A DNA stretch of 64,000 bases from M3007 sp031425035 (GCA_031425035.1 JANPIN010000070.1:1-64000), one strand, 5' to 3'. Shown: positions 1 to 9,429, counted from the first letter of the stretch. Program-made: numbers and translations. The notes: a model not told the origin generated them from the sequence alone.

Positions 1-124
1 TTTTTAATTTTTTAATTTCCCCCCTTCTGCCCAACACCTGAACCTAACTTCTACTGCTTGCGAAGATATAAAGACCTGCGGAAAACACCAATGCCGATTG
101 CCTTAATTTACCCTGTGCTGACCT

Positions 125-979
125 TCAACGCTGCACAATCGTCGTATCCCGATCGTAGACCAGACAGGTGAAAATGCCCAGCGGATTACCCGAACCGACG
201 ACATTACTCTTGATCGGCGAAGGCTGGGCAAATGGATTGGCATTGCCCGAAACCGCCAGTTGCACACTCTCCGTGTAATCGTAAAATTCCTTCGTGATGT
301 GGTAAATGGCGTTGAAAATCGTGTCGCCCACTTCGAGTTCGTAACCGGTGCCGAAAGCCAGCGTAGCAGTGGTGGAAATACCGTCGTCCACGATGAAATC
401 CTGATCCGGCACACTATCGAGCGACCCGTAATTGAGCAGGCGACGGTAGTAATTCGTCTGGCTCTGATCGTCGGTAATATACATCAGGGAACGGGCCTTC
501 AGTGTATCGGCGCCGGTGCTGAACTGTACCACGACGCTGTCAATTTCCACGCGGGGCAGCATGGTCGTGCGGCCGGTAATACTGCCGGCATTATTCGGCA
601 GGATAATATTCAGCGTGTAGTCCGTACCCACGGTGGCCGGCACGAGCTGATTGCTCTGGTAATTGAAAATTTTGATCGGGCTGATGAAGGTGAAATACAG
701 CCCGTTCCGCAGCGTATCCGTCTGTCCGTCGTGGCTGATGGTGACGATGGCACTGTCCAGCAGCGTATTCTGAATGAAGTTACTGTCCAGTCCAAACGGA
801 TCGAAGAAACCGAAACTCCTGGTCAGCAGCAGCCGGAAGGGCTGGCCGGGCTCGAGGTAACATTCCACGACGGGCTGGCGATCGTACTGCGGCAGGTCGA
901 TATCGACGTCTTTGGTCAGGTTGCAGGCCGTTAAAGCGAGGAGGGCCAGAAGGAATATGTAATGGGCGGGTTTGTTCAT
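125..979 (-). CDS. DUF4249-family outer-membrane lipoprotein
   Basis: A 284-residue protein with a lipoprotein signal: a hydrophobic stretch at residues 7-18 ends in the lipobox LTAC, with Cys19 as the acylation site. The rest is a beta-rich sequence with the opening (DLPQYDRQPVVECYLEPGQP) typical of the DUF4249 family. These lipoproteins are normally encoded directly downstream of a TonB-dependent receptor, as here: the receptor ends 48 bases upstream on the same strand. Inference: it is a surface accessory subunit of that receptor; the substrate cannot be told from sequence. Assignment is by family resemblance and context. Confidence 0.85.
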   Translation of the reverse strand: MNKPAHYIFLLALLALTACNLTKDVDIDLPQYDRQPVVECYLEPGQPFRLLLTRSFGFFDPFGLDSNFIQNTLLDSAIVTISHDGQTDTLRNGLYFTFISPIKIFNYQSNQLVPATVGTDYTLNIILPNNAGSITGRTTMLPRVEIDSVVVQFSTGADTLKARSLMYITDDQSQTNYYRRLLNYGSLDSVPDQDFIVDDGISTTATLAFGTGYELEVGDTIFNAIYHITKEFYDYTESVQLAVSGNANPFAQPSPIKSNVVGSGNPLGIFTCLVYDRDTTIVQR

Positions 980-1027
980 GATGGTGGGTTTGTTGGTTTG
1001 GAGGGTTTGTTGGTTGGGGGCGCTGCT

Positions 1028-3343
1028 TTAGAATTTGAAATTCCAGGTCAGGGAAGGCAGGATGGGGAAGAGGGATACCTGCTTGGCGACGATGGAATTG
1101 GGCACTTCCCCGAGCGGCGTTTGGATGGTTTCTGCATCCAGGAAAATGAAGTAGGGATTGCGCCGGTCGGTCAGGTTGTACACGCTCAGGGTCAGGTCGC
1201 TGTCGAAACGGCGGTTGTGAAACTTACGTACTACCCCCAGGTCGGCCCGCATATAGGCCGGGTAGCGGAAGGTATTGCGGTCGCCGTAAATCGGCACCAG
1301 AAACTGGCGCGGCGCCCCGTTTATATCCTGCAGGGTAAAGCGGCCCGAGGGCAGCCAGGTCACGTAACCGGAGGTATACACCCAGGTGCCGGTGATCTGC
1401 CAGCGTTTATTGATCTCCCACAGCGCCACCACGCTCAGGTTATGGCGGGTATCGAAACGCGGAGGAAAATAAGCGCGCTGATTAATATCGGGGAAATCGC
1501 CGCGCCGAACCCAGGACAGCGTGTAGCCGATCCAGCCGGTGAGTTTGCCGTCTTTTTTCTCGATCTCCAGTTCCAGCGGGCTGAACGCATAGCCTTTACC
1601 GATGGCCAGTTCTTCTTCCAGGTTGTCGTTGCCGAATATTTGCGCTCCGTCTTTGAGATCGACAGAGTTATGCAGCCACTTGTACCAGGCCTCCCAGGTG
1701 ATGAGGATGTTGCCGCGCAGCAAATAACTGGTTCCGGCAGCCACTTGGTCGCTGAGTTCCGGTTTGACCGCTTTGGTACTGGGGTACCAGATATCGGTCG
1801 GCAGCGACAGGCCACTGCTGGCCAAAAGGTGCACGTACTGCGCCATGCGGGAATAGGAACCTTTGAGCGACCAGTTCTCACTAAGCGTATAATTAGCAGC
1901 CAGGCGTGGCTCGAAGTTGGCGTAAAAAGCCGGCTGGTTCGACCAGGCCGAGACCCGCGCGCCATAGTTCAGTTTCAGGCGATCGGTGGCGACCCACTCA
2001 TCGGCTACATAGACGCCGTATTCCATGCCGTTGAAATTCTGCCCAGCCTCGAAATTGACCCGGCCGTCGTCGCTGCCCGCTTTCAAACGCCCGACAATAA
2101 AGTCATGGTAGGTCGCATTGGCGCCGAAACGCACGGTATGGCGATTAGAAGGCTGGTAGTAAAAATCCACTTTCGTGTTGGCGTCCTTGACGTTGGAGCC
2201 CAGTTTGAAAGAGAAACCCTGGAGAATGTTCTCGATGTTGTAGCGGTAGTCCGAGTAGGTAAAAGTGGTGTTGGCAAACAGTTTCGGGCTGAAAACGTGG
2301 TTCCAGCGTGCCGTACCCGTCGTGTTGCCCCAGTCGAAACGAAAATCGAAGGTTTCGTTCTTAAACCCGAATACATCGCGGCCGAAATAACCGCTCAGAA
2401 ATAGGCGGTCTTTGGGCGACAGCGTAAAATTGACCTTCGTATTTAGGTCGTAGAAATAGTAGTCGGGAATGGGGTTATAATCTTCCTTGCCCGCATTCGC
2501 CTTATTGATTTGTCGGGTAATTATGTCGGCGTAGGTGCGGCGGCCGCTGACAATGAACGACGATTTATCCTTTTCAATCGGACCTTCGAGCGTTAAACGG
2601 CTGGAAATAATGCCCAGCCCGCCCGAGCCGCTGAATTTCTGGTTATTGCCTTCTTTCATGCGCACGTCGATGACCGAAGAAAGCCGTCCCCCGTACTGTG
2701 CGGGAAAACCGCCTTTATACACTTTCAGGTCTTTCACCGCATCGGAGTTGAACGTGCTGAAAAAACCGAACAGGTGATTGGCATTATACACCACCGCTTC
2801 GTCGAGCACGATCAGGTTCTGATCATTGTTGCCGCCGCGTACAAACAGGCCGGTGGTGCCTTCCGAACCGGGCGTGAAACCGGGTTTAAGCTGCAGGATC
2901 TTGATAATATCGGTTTCCCCGAACAGCGCCGGCAGGGCCTTTATTTCGCGGCTGCTGATGGTGGTTACCGACATTTCGGTGCTTTTAATACGGTCCTGGT
3001 AACTGTTGGCCTGCACCACCACTTCTTCCAGCATGGAGCCGCTCGGTTGCAGATCAACGGTCAGCCGGATCGTCGTATCAGCACGTACCCGTCGCAGTTC
3101 GGTTTCGTAGCCAATATAACGGAAGCGCAGGGTCACCGAATCCGTGGTGACCGGCAGCGTGAAGGAAAAGAAACCGTACTCGTTGCTCACGTTGCCCTTG
3201 CCCAGCCCGACGGCCTCGACGGTCGCGCCAATGAGGGTTTCGCCGTTTTGAGCGTCCCGGATCACGCCGCTAACCCGGGCCGTCGTTTGGGCCGCCAAAC
3301 AGACCGGAAGCAGAAACAGGCAGTAGAAAATATGTTTTTTCAT
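1028..3343 (-). CDS. TonB-dependent outer-membrane receptor with carboxypeptidase-regulatory-like domain
   Basis: A 771-residue outer-membrane receptor. A signal peptide (residues 1-18, ending CLAAQ) is followed by a carboxypeptidase D regulatory-like domain (about 23-105, GVIRDAQNGETLIGATVEA). Next comes a plug domain (about 115-235, including the segment LKPGFTPGSEGTTGLFVRGG) and a long beta-barrel ending in a C-terminal aromatic residue (WNFKF). The short plug linker and DUF4249 partner point to the siderophore/FecA-like Bacteroidota receptor branch rather than a SusC of glycan utilisation, because no SusD gene is adjacent. It is probably transcribed with the downstream lipoprotein gene. 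The transported ligand is unknown. Confidence 0.93.
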   Translation of the reverse strand: MKKHIFYCLFLLPVCLAAQTTARVSGVIRDAQNGETLIGATVEAVGLGKGNVSNEYGFFSFTLPVTTDSVTLRFRYIGYETELRRVRADTTIRLTVDLQPSGSMLEEVVVQANSYQDRIKSTEMSVTTISSREIKALPALFGETDIIKILQLKPGFTPGSEGTTGLFVRGGNNDQNLIVLDEAVVYNANHLFGFFSTFNSDAVKDLKVYKGGFPAQYGGRLSSVIDVRMKEGNNQKFSGSGGLGIISSRLTLEGPIEKDKSSFIVSGRRTYADIITRQINKANAGKEDYNPIPDYYFYDLNTKVNFTLSPKDRLFLSGYFGRDVFGFKNETFDFRFDWGNTTGTARWNHVFSPKLFANTTFTYSDYRYNIENILQGFSFKLGSNVKDANTKVDFYYQPSNRHTVRFGANATYHDFIVGRLKAGSDDGRVNFEAGQNFNGMEYGVYVADEWVATDRLKLNYGARVSAWSNQPAFYANFEPRLAANYTLSENWSLKGSYSRMAQYVHLLASSGLSLPTDIWYPSTKAVKPELSDQVAAGTSYLLRGNILITWEAWYKWLHNSVDLKDGAQIFGNDNLEEELAIGKGYAFSPLELEIEKKDGKLTGWIGYTLSWVRRGDFPDINQRAYFPPRFDTRHNLSVVALWEINKRWQITGTWVYTSGYVTWLPSGRFTLQDINGAPRQFLVPIYGDRNTFRYPAYMRADLGVVRKFHNRRFDSDLTLSVYNLTDRRNPYFIFLDAETIQTPLGEVPNSIVAKQVSLFPILPSLTWNFKF

Positions 3344-3593
3344 ATAGAAGCTTACAATGGGTACCGAATAGGTGGGTAAACAGGCTGAATAAAAATATTG
3401 TTCCGCAAAGCTGCCTTTTAGAGCCTTGTTTTAAAATAAGATTCGACGAAGCGTTAAAATCGGTCGATCCATTGTTAGAAAATTAAATACCCCCGGCCGC
3501 TTAACCTCGCTCTTATTTGGTAAAAGGCAAAACGATGGCCGGCAAACCAAATTTTTGCAAAAGCAGAAGATTTTAACGAAATGGAATTTTAGC

Positions 3594-5042
3594 CTAGTGC
3601 CTGGGTAAAACCAACGCACACATCTTGTAAGGCGTTTCTGAACGCAGGCGATAATACCGTTCCGGTAAGTCTAAAAATGCGCGGCGTGGGAACTGCAGAA
3701 AGCTGACCATGGAATCAGCAGGGAGCTTGGCCGGCAACTGCTCATCGGCAATGACCAGAATGCGCAGGGAATCGGCTGCGTCCAGCGCCGACATTTGCAA
3801 GGTTTCAAAAGGCAGCCCCCAGTTCATCAGGAGCGTTTTTCGCTGCACGGCTTCGGCAGGAAGGATGATTTTACGTCCCTCGCAAGCCCGGCTGTTTTCC
3901 AGTAAAGTCCGCACATAGTGCAGTCGTTCGGTATATGGCCGGTGACTCTGATAGAGGCTCACTAAACGAAAAACAATGATGACGCCTGCTATCGCCGTCC
4001 AGATCCGTGTTTTTATTAGCGGAAAAACATCCCAGACCAGCGGCAGGATCAGGAACACCGCCAGCGCCTGATAATAGCTTTCGGCAATATACCAGCGGTC
4101 ATCTTCCAGGTAACGTTGTACAATCAGGAACAAATAACCGAGGTTGGCAACCAGGACCAGGGCGGCCATCGACCAGCGCTTTTGCCTCATATAAAATACC
4201 ACGATCAGGAAAAACAAAGGCCAGTACAGGAACAAACTGCTGCTGCAATGCGCCCAGAAATCATGCAGGCCCTGCGAATGCCATAGCCGATGAAAGGAAA
4301 AATTAAATTCCCGTACGTACTTACCGGTCATGCCCCGGTCGTAAAAATTGGGGCTGCGCAACACATATTTGGAAGCAAATAAAACGGCAAACAGTCCCGC
4401 AATGCGGATTAACCAGCGCCGCGGAATAGGCCGTTCAGCCCGCAGCCACCAGAAACACCACGTAAAACCGAGCGGAAACACCATTAAAGGATGGAAGTAC
4501 ACCACGGTAGCCGCCAGGGCCAAACTGACCGATGCCCGTACAAAATCACGCGCCCACCACGACCTCCTTTCCGCCGGAGCCGCCCAGCGCTTCCACAAAC
4601 TCCACAGGACGAAACTCAGGGAAATGCCTTGCAACAGCTCGTTTTGCATCCAGTAAAAACAATCGCCGCTCAGCAAAATGACAAACAGCAGAATGGCCGT
4701 TGCCATGCGTTGGTCGCCCAGTCCATGCCGGCAAATAGCGTATAAAAGCCAGTGCCACAGCACGATAGATACCGAGTATAAAACCAGAACCGTTTTCAGG
4801 GATGCCCCGAGCTGCACGCCAAGCAGGGGCAGCAACTGCACGCCCACGGCCCCGAACCGTTCGACCATGACCACCGGGTGTCCGGCAGCAATAAATAGGT
4901 AACTTTGAAAGGCCGCATCCAGAATGAGGGTACGTTCCTGCCAGAACCAGGCGGCCAGCAGGGTCAGCGCAAAGCATAGGACATGTCCGGCGATTCTAAT
5001 GAAACGCGGGTTAGGCGTAGTTTCTGTGGTCAGGTGGTGCAT
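3594..5042 (-). CDS. polytopic membrane protein of unknown function
   Basis: A 482-residue integral membrane protein with about nine to eleven hydrophobic helices between residues 15 and 370, followed by a soluble C-terminal part of roughly 110 residues. The overall plan (many helices, Arg/Lys-rich cytoplasmic loops, soluble tail) resembles lipid-linked sugar glycosyltransferases of the GT-C type. I cannot see a DxD/DE motif in the first loop that would support that, so no function is assigned. It is divergently arranged with the helicase gene; only about 30 bases separate the two starts, so the promoters must overlap. The 250 bases downstream, before the TonB receptor, hold no visible gene. 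Confidence 0.8.
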   Translation of the reverse strand: MHHLTTETTPNPRFIRIAGHVLCFALTLLAAWFWQERTLILDAAFQSYLFIAAGHPVVMVERFGAVGVQLLPLLGVQLGASLKTVLVLYSVSIVLWHWLLYAICRHGLGDQRMATAILLFVILLSGDCFYWMQNELLQGISLSFVLWSLWKRWAAPAERRSWWARDFVRASVSLALAATVVYFHPLMVFPLGFTWCFWWLRAERPIPRRWLIRIAGLFAVLFASKYVLRSPNFYDRGMTGKYVREFNFSFHRLWHSQGLHDFWAHCSSSLFLYWPLFFLIVVFYMRQKRWSMAALVLVANLGYLFLIVQRYLEDDRWYIAESYYQALAVFLILPLVWDVFPLIKTRIWTAIAGVIIVFRLVSLYQSHRPYTERLHYVRTLLENSRACEGRKIILPAEAVQRKTLLMNWGLPFETLQMSALDAADSLRILVIADEQLPAKLPADSMVSFLQFPRRAFLDLPERYYRLRSETPYKMCALVLPRH

Positions 5043-5047
5043 CTTTG
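5040..5047 (+). promoter_or_regulatory. probable -7 element for the helicase gene
   Basis: CATCTTTG, one mismatch from the Bacteroidota -7 consensus TAnnTTTG, lies about 27 bases before the chosen ATG at 5075. It overlaps the start codon of the divergent membrane-protein gene. No clear -33 TTG is visible at the usual distance. Confidence 0.45.
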
Positions 5048-5074
5048 TGGCGAAAAATAGCCTTAATTGTCCGT

Positions 5075-7132
5075 ATGTCCAATCCCCATTTTGTCCGCCT
5101 GCTGGAATTACTCAAGCAGGAAAAAGAAGAAGATCAGCGCGAATACCTGCGTCAGGTACGCGAACGGCCGCTGGCGGAACGGGTGCATCAGGGGTATGCC
5201 TGGTTTCCCTTACAGGTCGTGCAAACCGGTTTTGCGCTCGGTGATAAAGCGTTCGTTATGGTGGAACGAACCAGCCGGCTGAATGAACCGCATCAACTAC
5301 GCGCCGGCCAGTCCGTCAATTTTTTTACCGCCACCGAACACGTTACGCAGCCGGAAAAAGCCGGTATCATCCATTTTGTGGAGCGTAACCGGATGAAAAT
5401 CATCCTCAATGCCCGCGATGTGCCCGACTGGATTACCCTGGGCCAACTCGGCGTGGAGCAGCTTTTTGATGACCGCAGTTACCGCGAAATGGAGCGCGCC
5501 CTGACGAAAGTCATGCAGGCCAAAGGTGATCGCCTCGCCGAACTGCGCGATCTGCTCAGCGGAGTACGGAATACGGGAGTAGCGAATGCGGAGTACGGAA
5601 TGCGGAATGCGGAATGGGAGTGGGTGGCTGATGGACCTGCGGTTTTGGCGGAGGAAGGGGCGATGGGTTTGAATGCGTCGCAGCAGGCGGCGGTGCAGGC
5701 TATTCTGGCGAATCCGGATGTGGCGGTCATTCACGGGCCGCCGGGTACGGGCAAAACGACGACGCTGGTGGCCGCGATCCGCCTGCTCTGTGCCCGCGAA
5801 AGCACCGTGCTGGTGACGGCGCCCAGCAACACCGCCGCCGATCTGCTCACCGAGCGCCTGGCCGACGTCGGACTGAACGTCGTGCGCATCGGCAACGTCA
5901 GCCGGGTGGATGAGCACATTCTGCCGCATACGCTGGACGCCATCCTGGCCCGGCACCCGGAGAGCAAGAACATCCGCAAAGTGAAAATGCAGGCAGCGGA
6001 GTGGCGGCGGCAGACCCAGCGCCATAAACGCACTTTTTCACACGAAGACCGCCGCGAGCGCGAGCACCTGAAACAGCAGGTCCGCGACCTGGAAGCCTGG
6101 GCGCATACCCTGGAAGAACGGCTGGTCGAGGAGATCCTGACGTCCGCCCAGGCCATTACCTGTACGCTGGTCGGAGCGGCCAGTCCGCTGCTGGAGCGGT
6201 ATAAATTCCGCACCTGCGTGATCGATGAAGCCGCTCAGGCGCTGGAGCCGGCCACCTGGATCCCCATTCTGAAAAGCAGCCGGGTCGTGCTGGCTGGTGA
6301 TCCTTTTCAACTTCCGCCTACGGTAAAAAGCCAGGACGCAGCCCGGCAGGGACTATCCACAACCCTGATCGAACGTTGTCTGGAACTGATTCCCCGCCAG
6401 GTGCATCTGCTCACCGTGCAGTACCGGATGCACCAGGCGATCATGGGTTTTTCCAACCAGTATTTTTATAATGGCGCCCTCGAAGCGCATGCATCCGTCC
6501 GCGACCGCCTGCTTACCTCCACCCTCACCAGCCCGGAGCTGGACGACCAGGCGTCCCCGCAAATTCCGCATTCCGCATTCCCGCATTCCGTAATCTTCAT
6601 TGATACTGCCGGAACGGGTTTTGAAGAAAAGATAAACCGGCAGCAGGGAAAAGATTCGGCGCGCTTCCAAAGCAAATACAACCCGGACGAAGCCCTGCTG
6701 CTGCGCGAACATCTGCTGCAGTTGCTGCCCGAATTTTCACCGGAGGCTGTCCCGTCCATTGGCATTTTATCGCCATACCGCGAGCAGGTGAATTACCTGG
6801 AAAGCATGGTCCGCGAAGATGCGGAGCTGGCGCCGCTGCTCGTTCCGCGCTCCAGCGAGCAACGCAGCGGCCTGACGATCAACACCATCGACGGATTTCA
6901 GGGCCAGGAGCGCGACGTGATCTACATCAGTCTGGTGCGCTCGAATGCCAAACACGAGATCGGTTTTCTGAGTGATTATCGCCGCATGAACGTGGCCATG
7001 ACCCGCGCCCGCATGCTGCTCATTGTGGTCGGCGACTCGGCGACGATTGGGAACAATGCGTTTTACAAGGCCTTTCTGGACTATTGCGACCGGGAAGGGT
7101 TGTATCAGACGGCCTGGGAGTATTTAAGGTAG
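5075..7132 (+). CDS. UPF1/SMUBP2-type superfamily 1 DNA/RNA helicase
   Basis: About 685 residues counted from ATG 5075; an in-frame TTG at 5045 is possible but would overlap the promoter-like element. The N-terminal ~200 residues form the beta-barrel/stalk region. Helicase motifs follow: Walker A GPPGTGKTT (about residue 219), DEAAQALEP (Walker B, ~383), GDPFQLPPT (III), VQYRMH (IV), TIDGFQGQERDVI (V) and RRMNVAMTRAR (VI). Together these define an IGHMBP2/UPF1-like helicase with 5'-3' polarity expected from the family. Odd feature: two short repeat tracts of the intergenic GGAATGC type lie within the reading frame (see findings), lengthening linkers without breaking motifs. Confidence 0.93.
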   Translation: MSNPHFVRLLELLKQEKEEDQREYLRQVRERPLAERVHQGYAWFPLQVVQTGFALGDKAFVMVERTSRLNEPHQLRAGQSVNFFTATEHVTQPEKAGIIHFVERNRMKIILNARDVPDWITLGQLGVEQLFDDRSYREMERALTKVMQAKGDRLAELRDLLSGVRNTGVANAEYGMRNAEWEWVADGPAVLAEEGAMGLNASQQAAVQAILANPDVAVIHGPPGTGKTTTLVAAIRLLCARESTVLVTAPSNTAADLLTERLADVGLNVVRIGNVSRVDEHILPHTLDAILARHPESKNIRKVKMQAAEWRRQTQRHKRTFSHEDRREREHLKQQVRDLEAWAHTLEERLVEEILTSAQAITCTLVGAASPLLERYKFRTCVIDEAAQALEPATWIPILKSSRVVLAGDPFQLPPTVKSQDAARQGLSTTLIERCLELIPRQVHLLTVQYRMHQAIMGFSNQYFYNGALEAHASVRDRLLTSTLTSPELDDQASPQIPHSAFPHSVIFIDTAGTGFEEKINRQQGKDSARFQSKYNPDEALLLREHLLQLLPEFSPEAVPSIGILSPYREQVNYLESMVREDAELAPLLVPRSSEQRSGLTINTIDGFQGQERDVIYISLVRSNAKHEIGFLSDYRRMNVAMTRARMLLIVVGDSATIGNNAFYKAFLDYCDREGLYQTAWEYLR
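5561..5617 (+). repeat. GGAATGC-type repeat inside helicase ORF (copy 1)
   Basis: A degenerate tandem array built on GGAATGC/GGAGTAC units, in frame within the helicase gene, coding for an Asn/Ala/Glu/Tyr/Met-rich linker just before the Walker A domain. Composition and pattern match short intergenic repeats rather than protein-driven sequence. The reverse-complement version recurs at 6560-6592 in the same gene. Confidence 0.8.
6560..6592 (-). repeat. GGAATGC-type repeat inside helicase ORF (copy 2, inverted)
   Basis: An array of ATTCCGC units, the reverse complement of the tract at 5561-5617, in frame and encoding an Ile/Pro/His/Ser/Ala/Phe linker between helicase motifs IV and V. The opposite orientation means the two tracts could pair in the mRNA or as inverted repeats in DNA. 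Confidence 0.8.
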
Positions 7133-7209
7133 TTACGGCCGCTTCTCCAAATTGGCTTTCTTTAAAAGGGCTTAATATTATGCCTTTTGCACCTAAATAA
7201 GACTGACTA

Positions 7210-8523
7210 ATGCTTAAAGAACTATATCCTTTCAAATTAAGCCGTTCGTATGAAAAATGGCTTGATTATGGTCCTACCTCTCCTTTTATGAGAGAAATGG
7301 AAAACCATGATTTCTACAGAGATAAAAATGGTAAATTATTTTCCGGCAAATTCACGTTTGATAAATCCGAATATAGCCATGGGTATGGATATTTGGTCAA
7401 CGGAAGAAATTGGGGAATGTGTTTTTATCAACGTTCATTAAATGAAAGTGAATATTTAATGTTTACTGGCGGAGAAATAAATGGATGTTCCATTTATTTC
7501 TTAAATGGAAAATTGATAACTATCTTATTTTGGGATATGAATGAAGAGATTGAAAGAATTGATATTCGTCAAAATACAAAACGAATTTTATCATTAGAAA
7601 TACAAAAAGAGCATTTAGATCTGGACAATGTGATTAATTCGAATCCGGAAGTTGTAGAAACACTGGATCATTACAAAAAGCTCGGCTACGAAGCAGATAT
7701 TCATATTGAAATAATAGGAGATATTTTCAGACACCAACCAATCGGGGCAACTTGTGCGCAACGGGTTTTTTGGGCCATAAAAAGGAAAGAACGTATGGAA
7801 GAAGGTCAGTATACCGGAGAAAATGATTTCATGCCTTACTATGTTTTGCAGGAAGCACTGCGCGGCCAGGTTATTAAGGAGAATATGCTGCCGCCAACCA
7901 TTCAGTATGTAGCCGGGGTCGATGTAGCGTATAACGATCTGGAGTTACGCATGGTGGGCGCGGTGGTAGTATTGGATGCGCATACCTTAGAAGTGGTGGA
8001 CCAGGCCAGCCATGAAATGGAGATTAACTTTCCTTATATGCCCGGCTTTTTTTCCTTTCGGGAAGTACCGCCTATTCTGGAAGCCTTCAAAAAACTGCGT
8101 ATTCAGCCAGATATGATCGTATGCGATGCCCAGGGTATAGCGCATCCAAAGGGCGTCGGCATGGCCAGCCATCTGGGCATAGAACTGAATATTCCCACTA
8201 TTGGCTGTGCTAAAAAACGATTGATTGGCGACTATGATCCCGAACAATTAGGCGCGGAAAGAGGTAGCCGCTTACCTCTGATGTGGGGGGAGGAAGAAGT
8301 AGGCGCAGTCTTACGCACCCAAACGAAGGTCAAACCCATGTTCGTCAGTATCGGCCATAAAGTGGATCTCCAGACCGCAATAGATTGGGTCCTGAAACTT
8401 TGCCCGGCATTCAGACTGCCGGAAACGACCCGTCAGGCTGATCAATTGGTGAATACCTTACTGAATGAGCGAACCGAAATCGATTATCATGGCGATGAGG
8501 CGGATGAGCATACCGTGGTTTGA
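7210..8523 (+). CDS. nfi: endonuclease V with an unrelated N-terminal domain (fusion)
   Basis: 437 residues. Residues ~205-435 are endonuclease V, which cleaves next to deaminated bases (inosine) in DNA or RNA. Visible are GVDVAY with catalytic Asp238, PYMPGFFSFRE with Glu285, and DAQGIAHPKGVGMASH with Asp306 and His312, all in the family's usual order and spacing. Residues 1-195 are not part of the family (usual length ~220): this stretch is AT-rich, with aromatic/Gly strands resembling MORN-type repeats (e.g. GKFTFDKSEYSHGYGYLVNG). An internal ATG at 7795 (Met196), preceded by AAGGAAAG, could start a normal-length enzyme. The fusion is therefore either real or two overlapping products. Confidence 0.88.
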   Translation: MLKELYPFKLSRSYEKWLDYGPTSPFMREMENHDFYRDKNGKLFSGKFTFDKSEYSHGYGYLVNGRNWGMCFYQRSLNESEYLMFTGGEINGCSIYFLNGKLITILFWDMNEEIERIDIRQNTKRILSLEIQKEHLDLDNVINSNPEVVETLDHYKKLGYEADIHIEIIGDIFRHQPIGATCAQRVFWAIKRKERMEEGQYTGENDFMPYYVLQEALRGQVIKENMLPPTIQYVAGVDVAYNDLELRMVGAVVVLDAHTLEVVDQASHEMEINFPYMPGFFSFREVPPILEAFKKLRIQPDMIVCDAQGIAHPKGVGMASHLGIELNIPTIGCAKKRLIGDYDPEQLGAERGSRLPLMWGEEEVGAVLRTQTKVKPMFVSIGHKVDLQTAIDWVLKLCPAFRLPETTRQADQLVNTLLNERTEIDYHGDEADEHTVV

Positions 8524-8570
8524 CTCCTACCACATTTGTCGGCAGGCGGTCCGGCCACCGCTTTTGTAAC

Positions 8571-8590
8571 CCCGACTTTAGTCGGGATTT
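8571..8590 (+). terminator. rho-independent terminator-like hairpin after nfi
   Basis: CCCGACT and AGTCGGG arms (7 bp, 2-base loop) followed by a short T-rich stretch, 48 bases after the endonuclease V stop codon. The T tract is interrupted, so termination strength is uncertain. Confidence 0.5.
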
Positions 8591-8647
8591 TCAAAATAAG
8601 CGCGTAGCGCAACCTGTTGTCCATCTGATAATTGCCGGAAGTCGAAT

Positions 8648-8863
8648 TTACCGCTTACGACGGCCCAGCCAGGCCTTTATCTCGTCCATCCACAACATGC
8701 CCGCCATCGCCACGCCCACCAAACAGGTGGCCGGGTCCAGTTCGTTATCGGTATCGACCGGAAATCCGTTGGGGCGCTTTATATCGCCGTGCCAAATCAG
8801 CAAAAAGTATATGCTTAACCCGATTAATAAGGCGCTGATGAACAGCTTTAGTGGAATGCGCAT
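8648..8863 (-). CDS. small membrane protein, unknown function
   Basis: 71 residues with a first transmembrane helix at about 6-26 and a second hydrophobic stretch at about 44-60, ending in a basic GRRKR tail. Codon use (third-position GC preference) matches neighbouring genes better than the overlapping frames on the other strand do, which is why this frame was chosen. It is isolated between the endonuclease V gene and tadA. No family is recognised. Confidence 0.5.
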   Translation of the reverse strand: MRIPLKLFISALLIGLSIYFLLIWHGDIKRPNGFPVDTDNELDPATCLVGVAMAGMLWMDEIKAWLGRRKR

Positions 8864-8977
8864 GGGAAATCCAGGTTTCTATGGTTAAAGATAGACTAAC
8901 CAGCCATTATTGGCGTCCAGTCCACTGTAACAGCGCAGCGTCACCGCCGTTTCAGCTACGTGTAAAGCAAAACTACC

Positions 8978-9424
8978 TTACCGCCGCTCCCGAAAAAACC
9001 GCTGCATCAACTCGCCGCATTCCTCTTCCAGCACGCCCAGCTCCAGCTTGGTTTTGGGATGCAGTAAGTCCTTACCGCCCACCCGCATAAAACCGCGCTT
9101 ATCGTCGGCTGCGCCAAAGACGACCCGCCCGATCTGCGACCAGGCCAGCGCGCCGGCGCACATCACGCAGGGTTCGACGGTTACGTAGAGCGTACAATCG
9201 GGCAGGTATTTGCTGCCGAGGTGCCCGGAGGCCGCGGTGATGGCCATGATTTCGGCATGGGCGGTCACATCGGTGAGCTGCTCGGTCTGGTTATGGGTGC
9301 GGGCAATAATGCGGTTATCGCACACAATGACCGCGCCGACCGGCACTTCGCCGGCCTCGTACGCCTGGACCGCTTCGGCCAGCGCCTGTTTCATAAAATG
9401 GGTATCTGAAAAAACTGAAAGCAT
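8978..9424 (-). CDS. tadA: tRNA-specific adenosine deaminase
   Basis: A 148-residue cytidine-deaminase-fold enzyme that converts adenosine 34 to inosine in tRNA-Arg(ACG). The zinc site is complete: HAE (His ligand and catalytic Glu, about residues 56-58) and PCVMCAGA (two Cys ligands, about 88-91). Length is normal for TadA. The start codon lies only 5 bases after a CATCTTTG -7-like element, so the mRNA may be leaderless. Alternative family members (guanine or cytosine deaminases) are less likely, given the typical TadA opening (MKQALAEAVQAYEAGEVPVG). Confidence 0.93.
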   Translation of the reverse strand: MLSVFSDTHFMKQALAEAVQAYEAGEVPVGAVIVCDNRIIARTHNQTEQLTDVTAHAEIMAITAASGHLGSKYLPDCTLYVTVEPCVMCAGALAWSQIGRVVFGAADDKRGFMRVGGKDLLHPKTKLELGVLEEECGELMQRFFRERR

Positions 9425-9429
9425 GACGG

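Noticed and set aside
962..2404. A 480-codon open frame antisense to the TonB receptor gene
   Set aside because: It has no signal, motif or natural start context; it is a shadow of a GC-rich real gene with a clear family assignment on the other strand.
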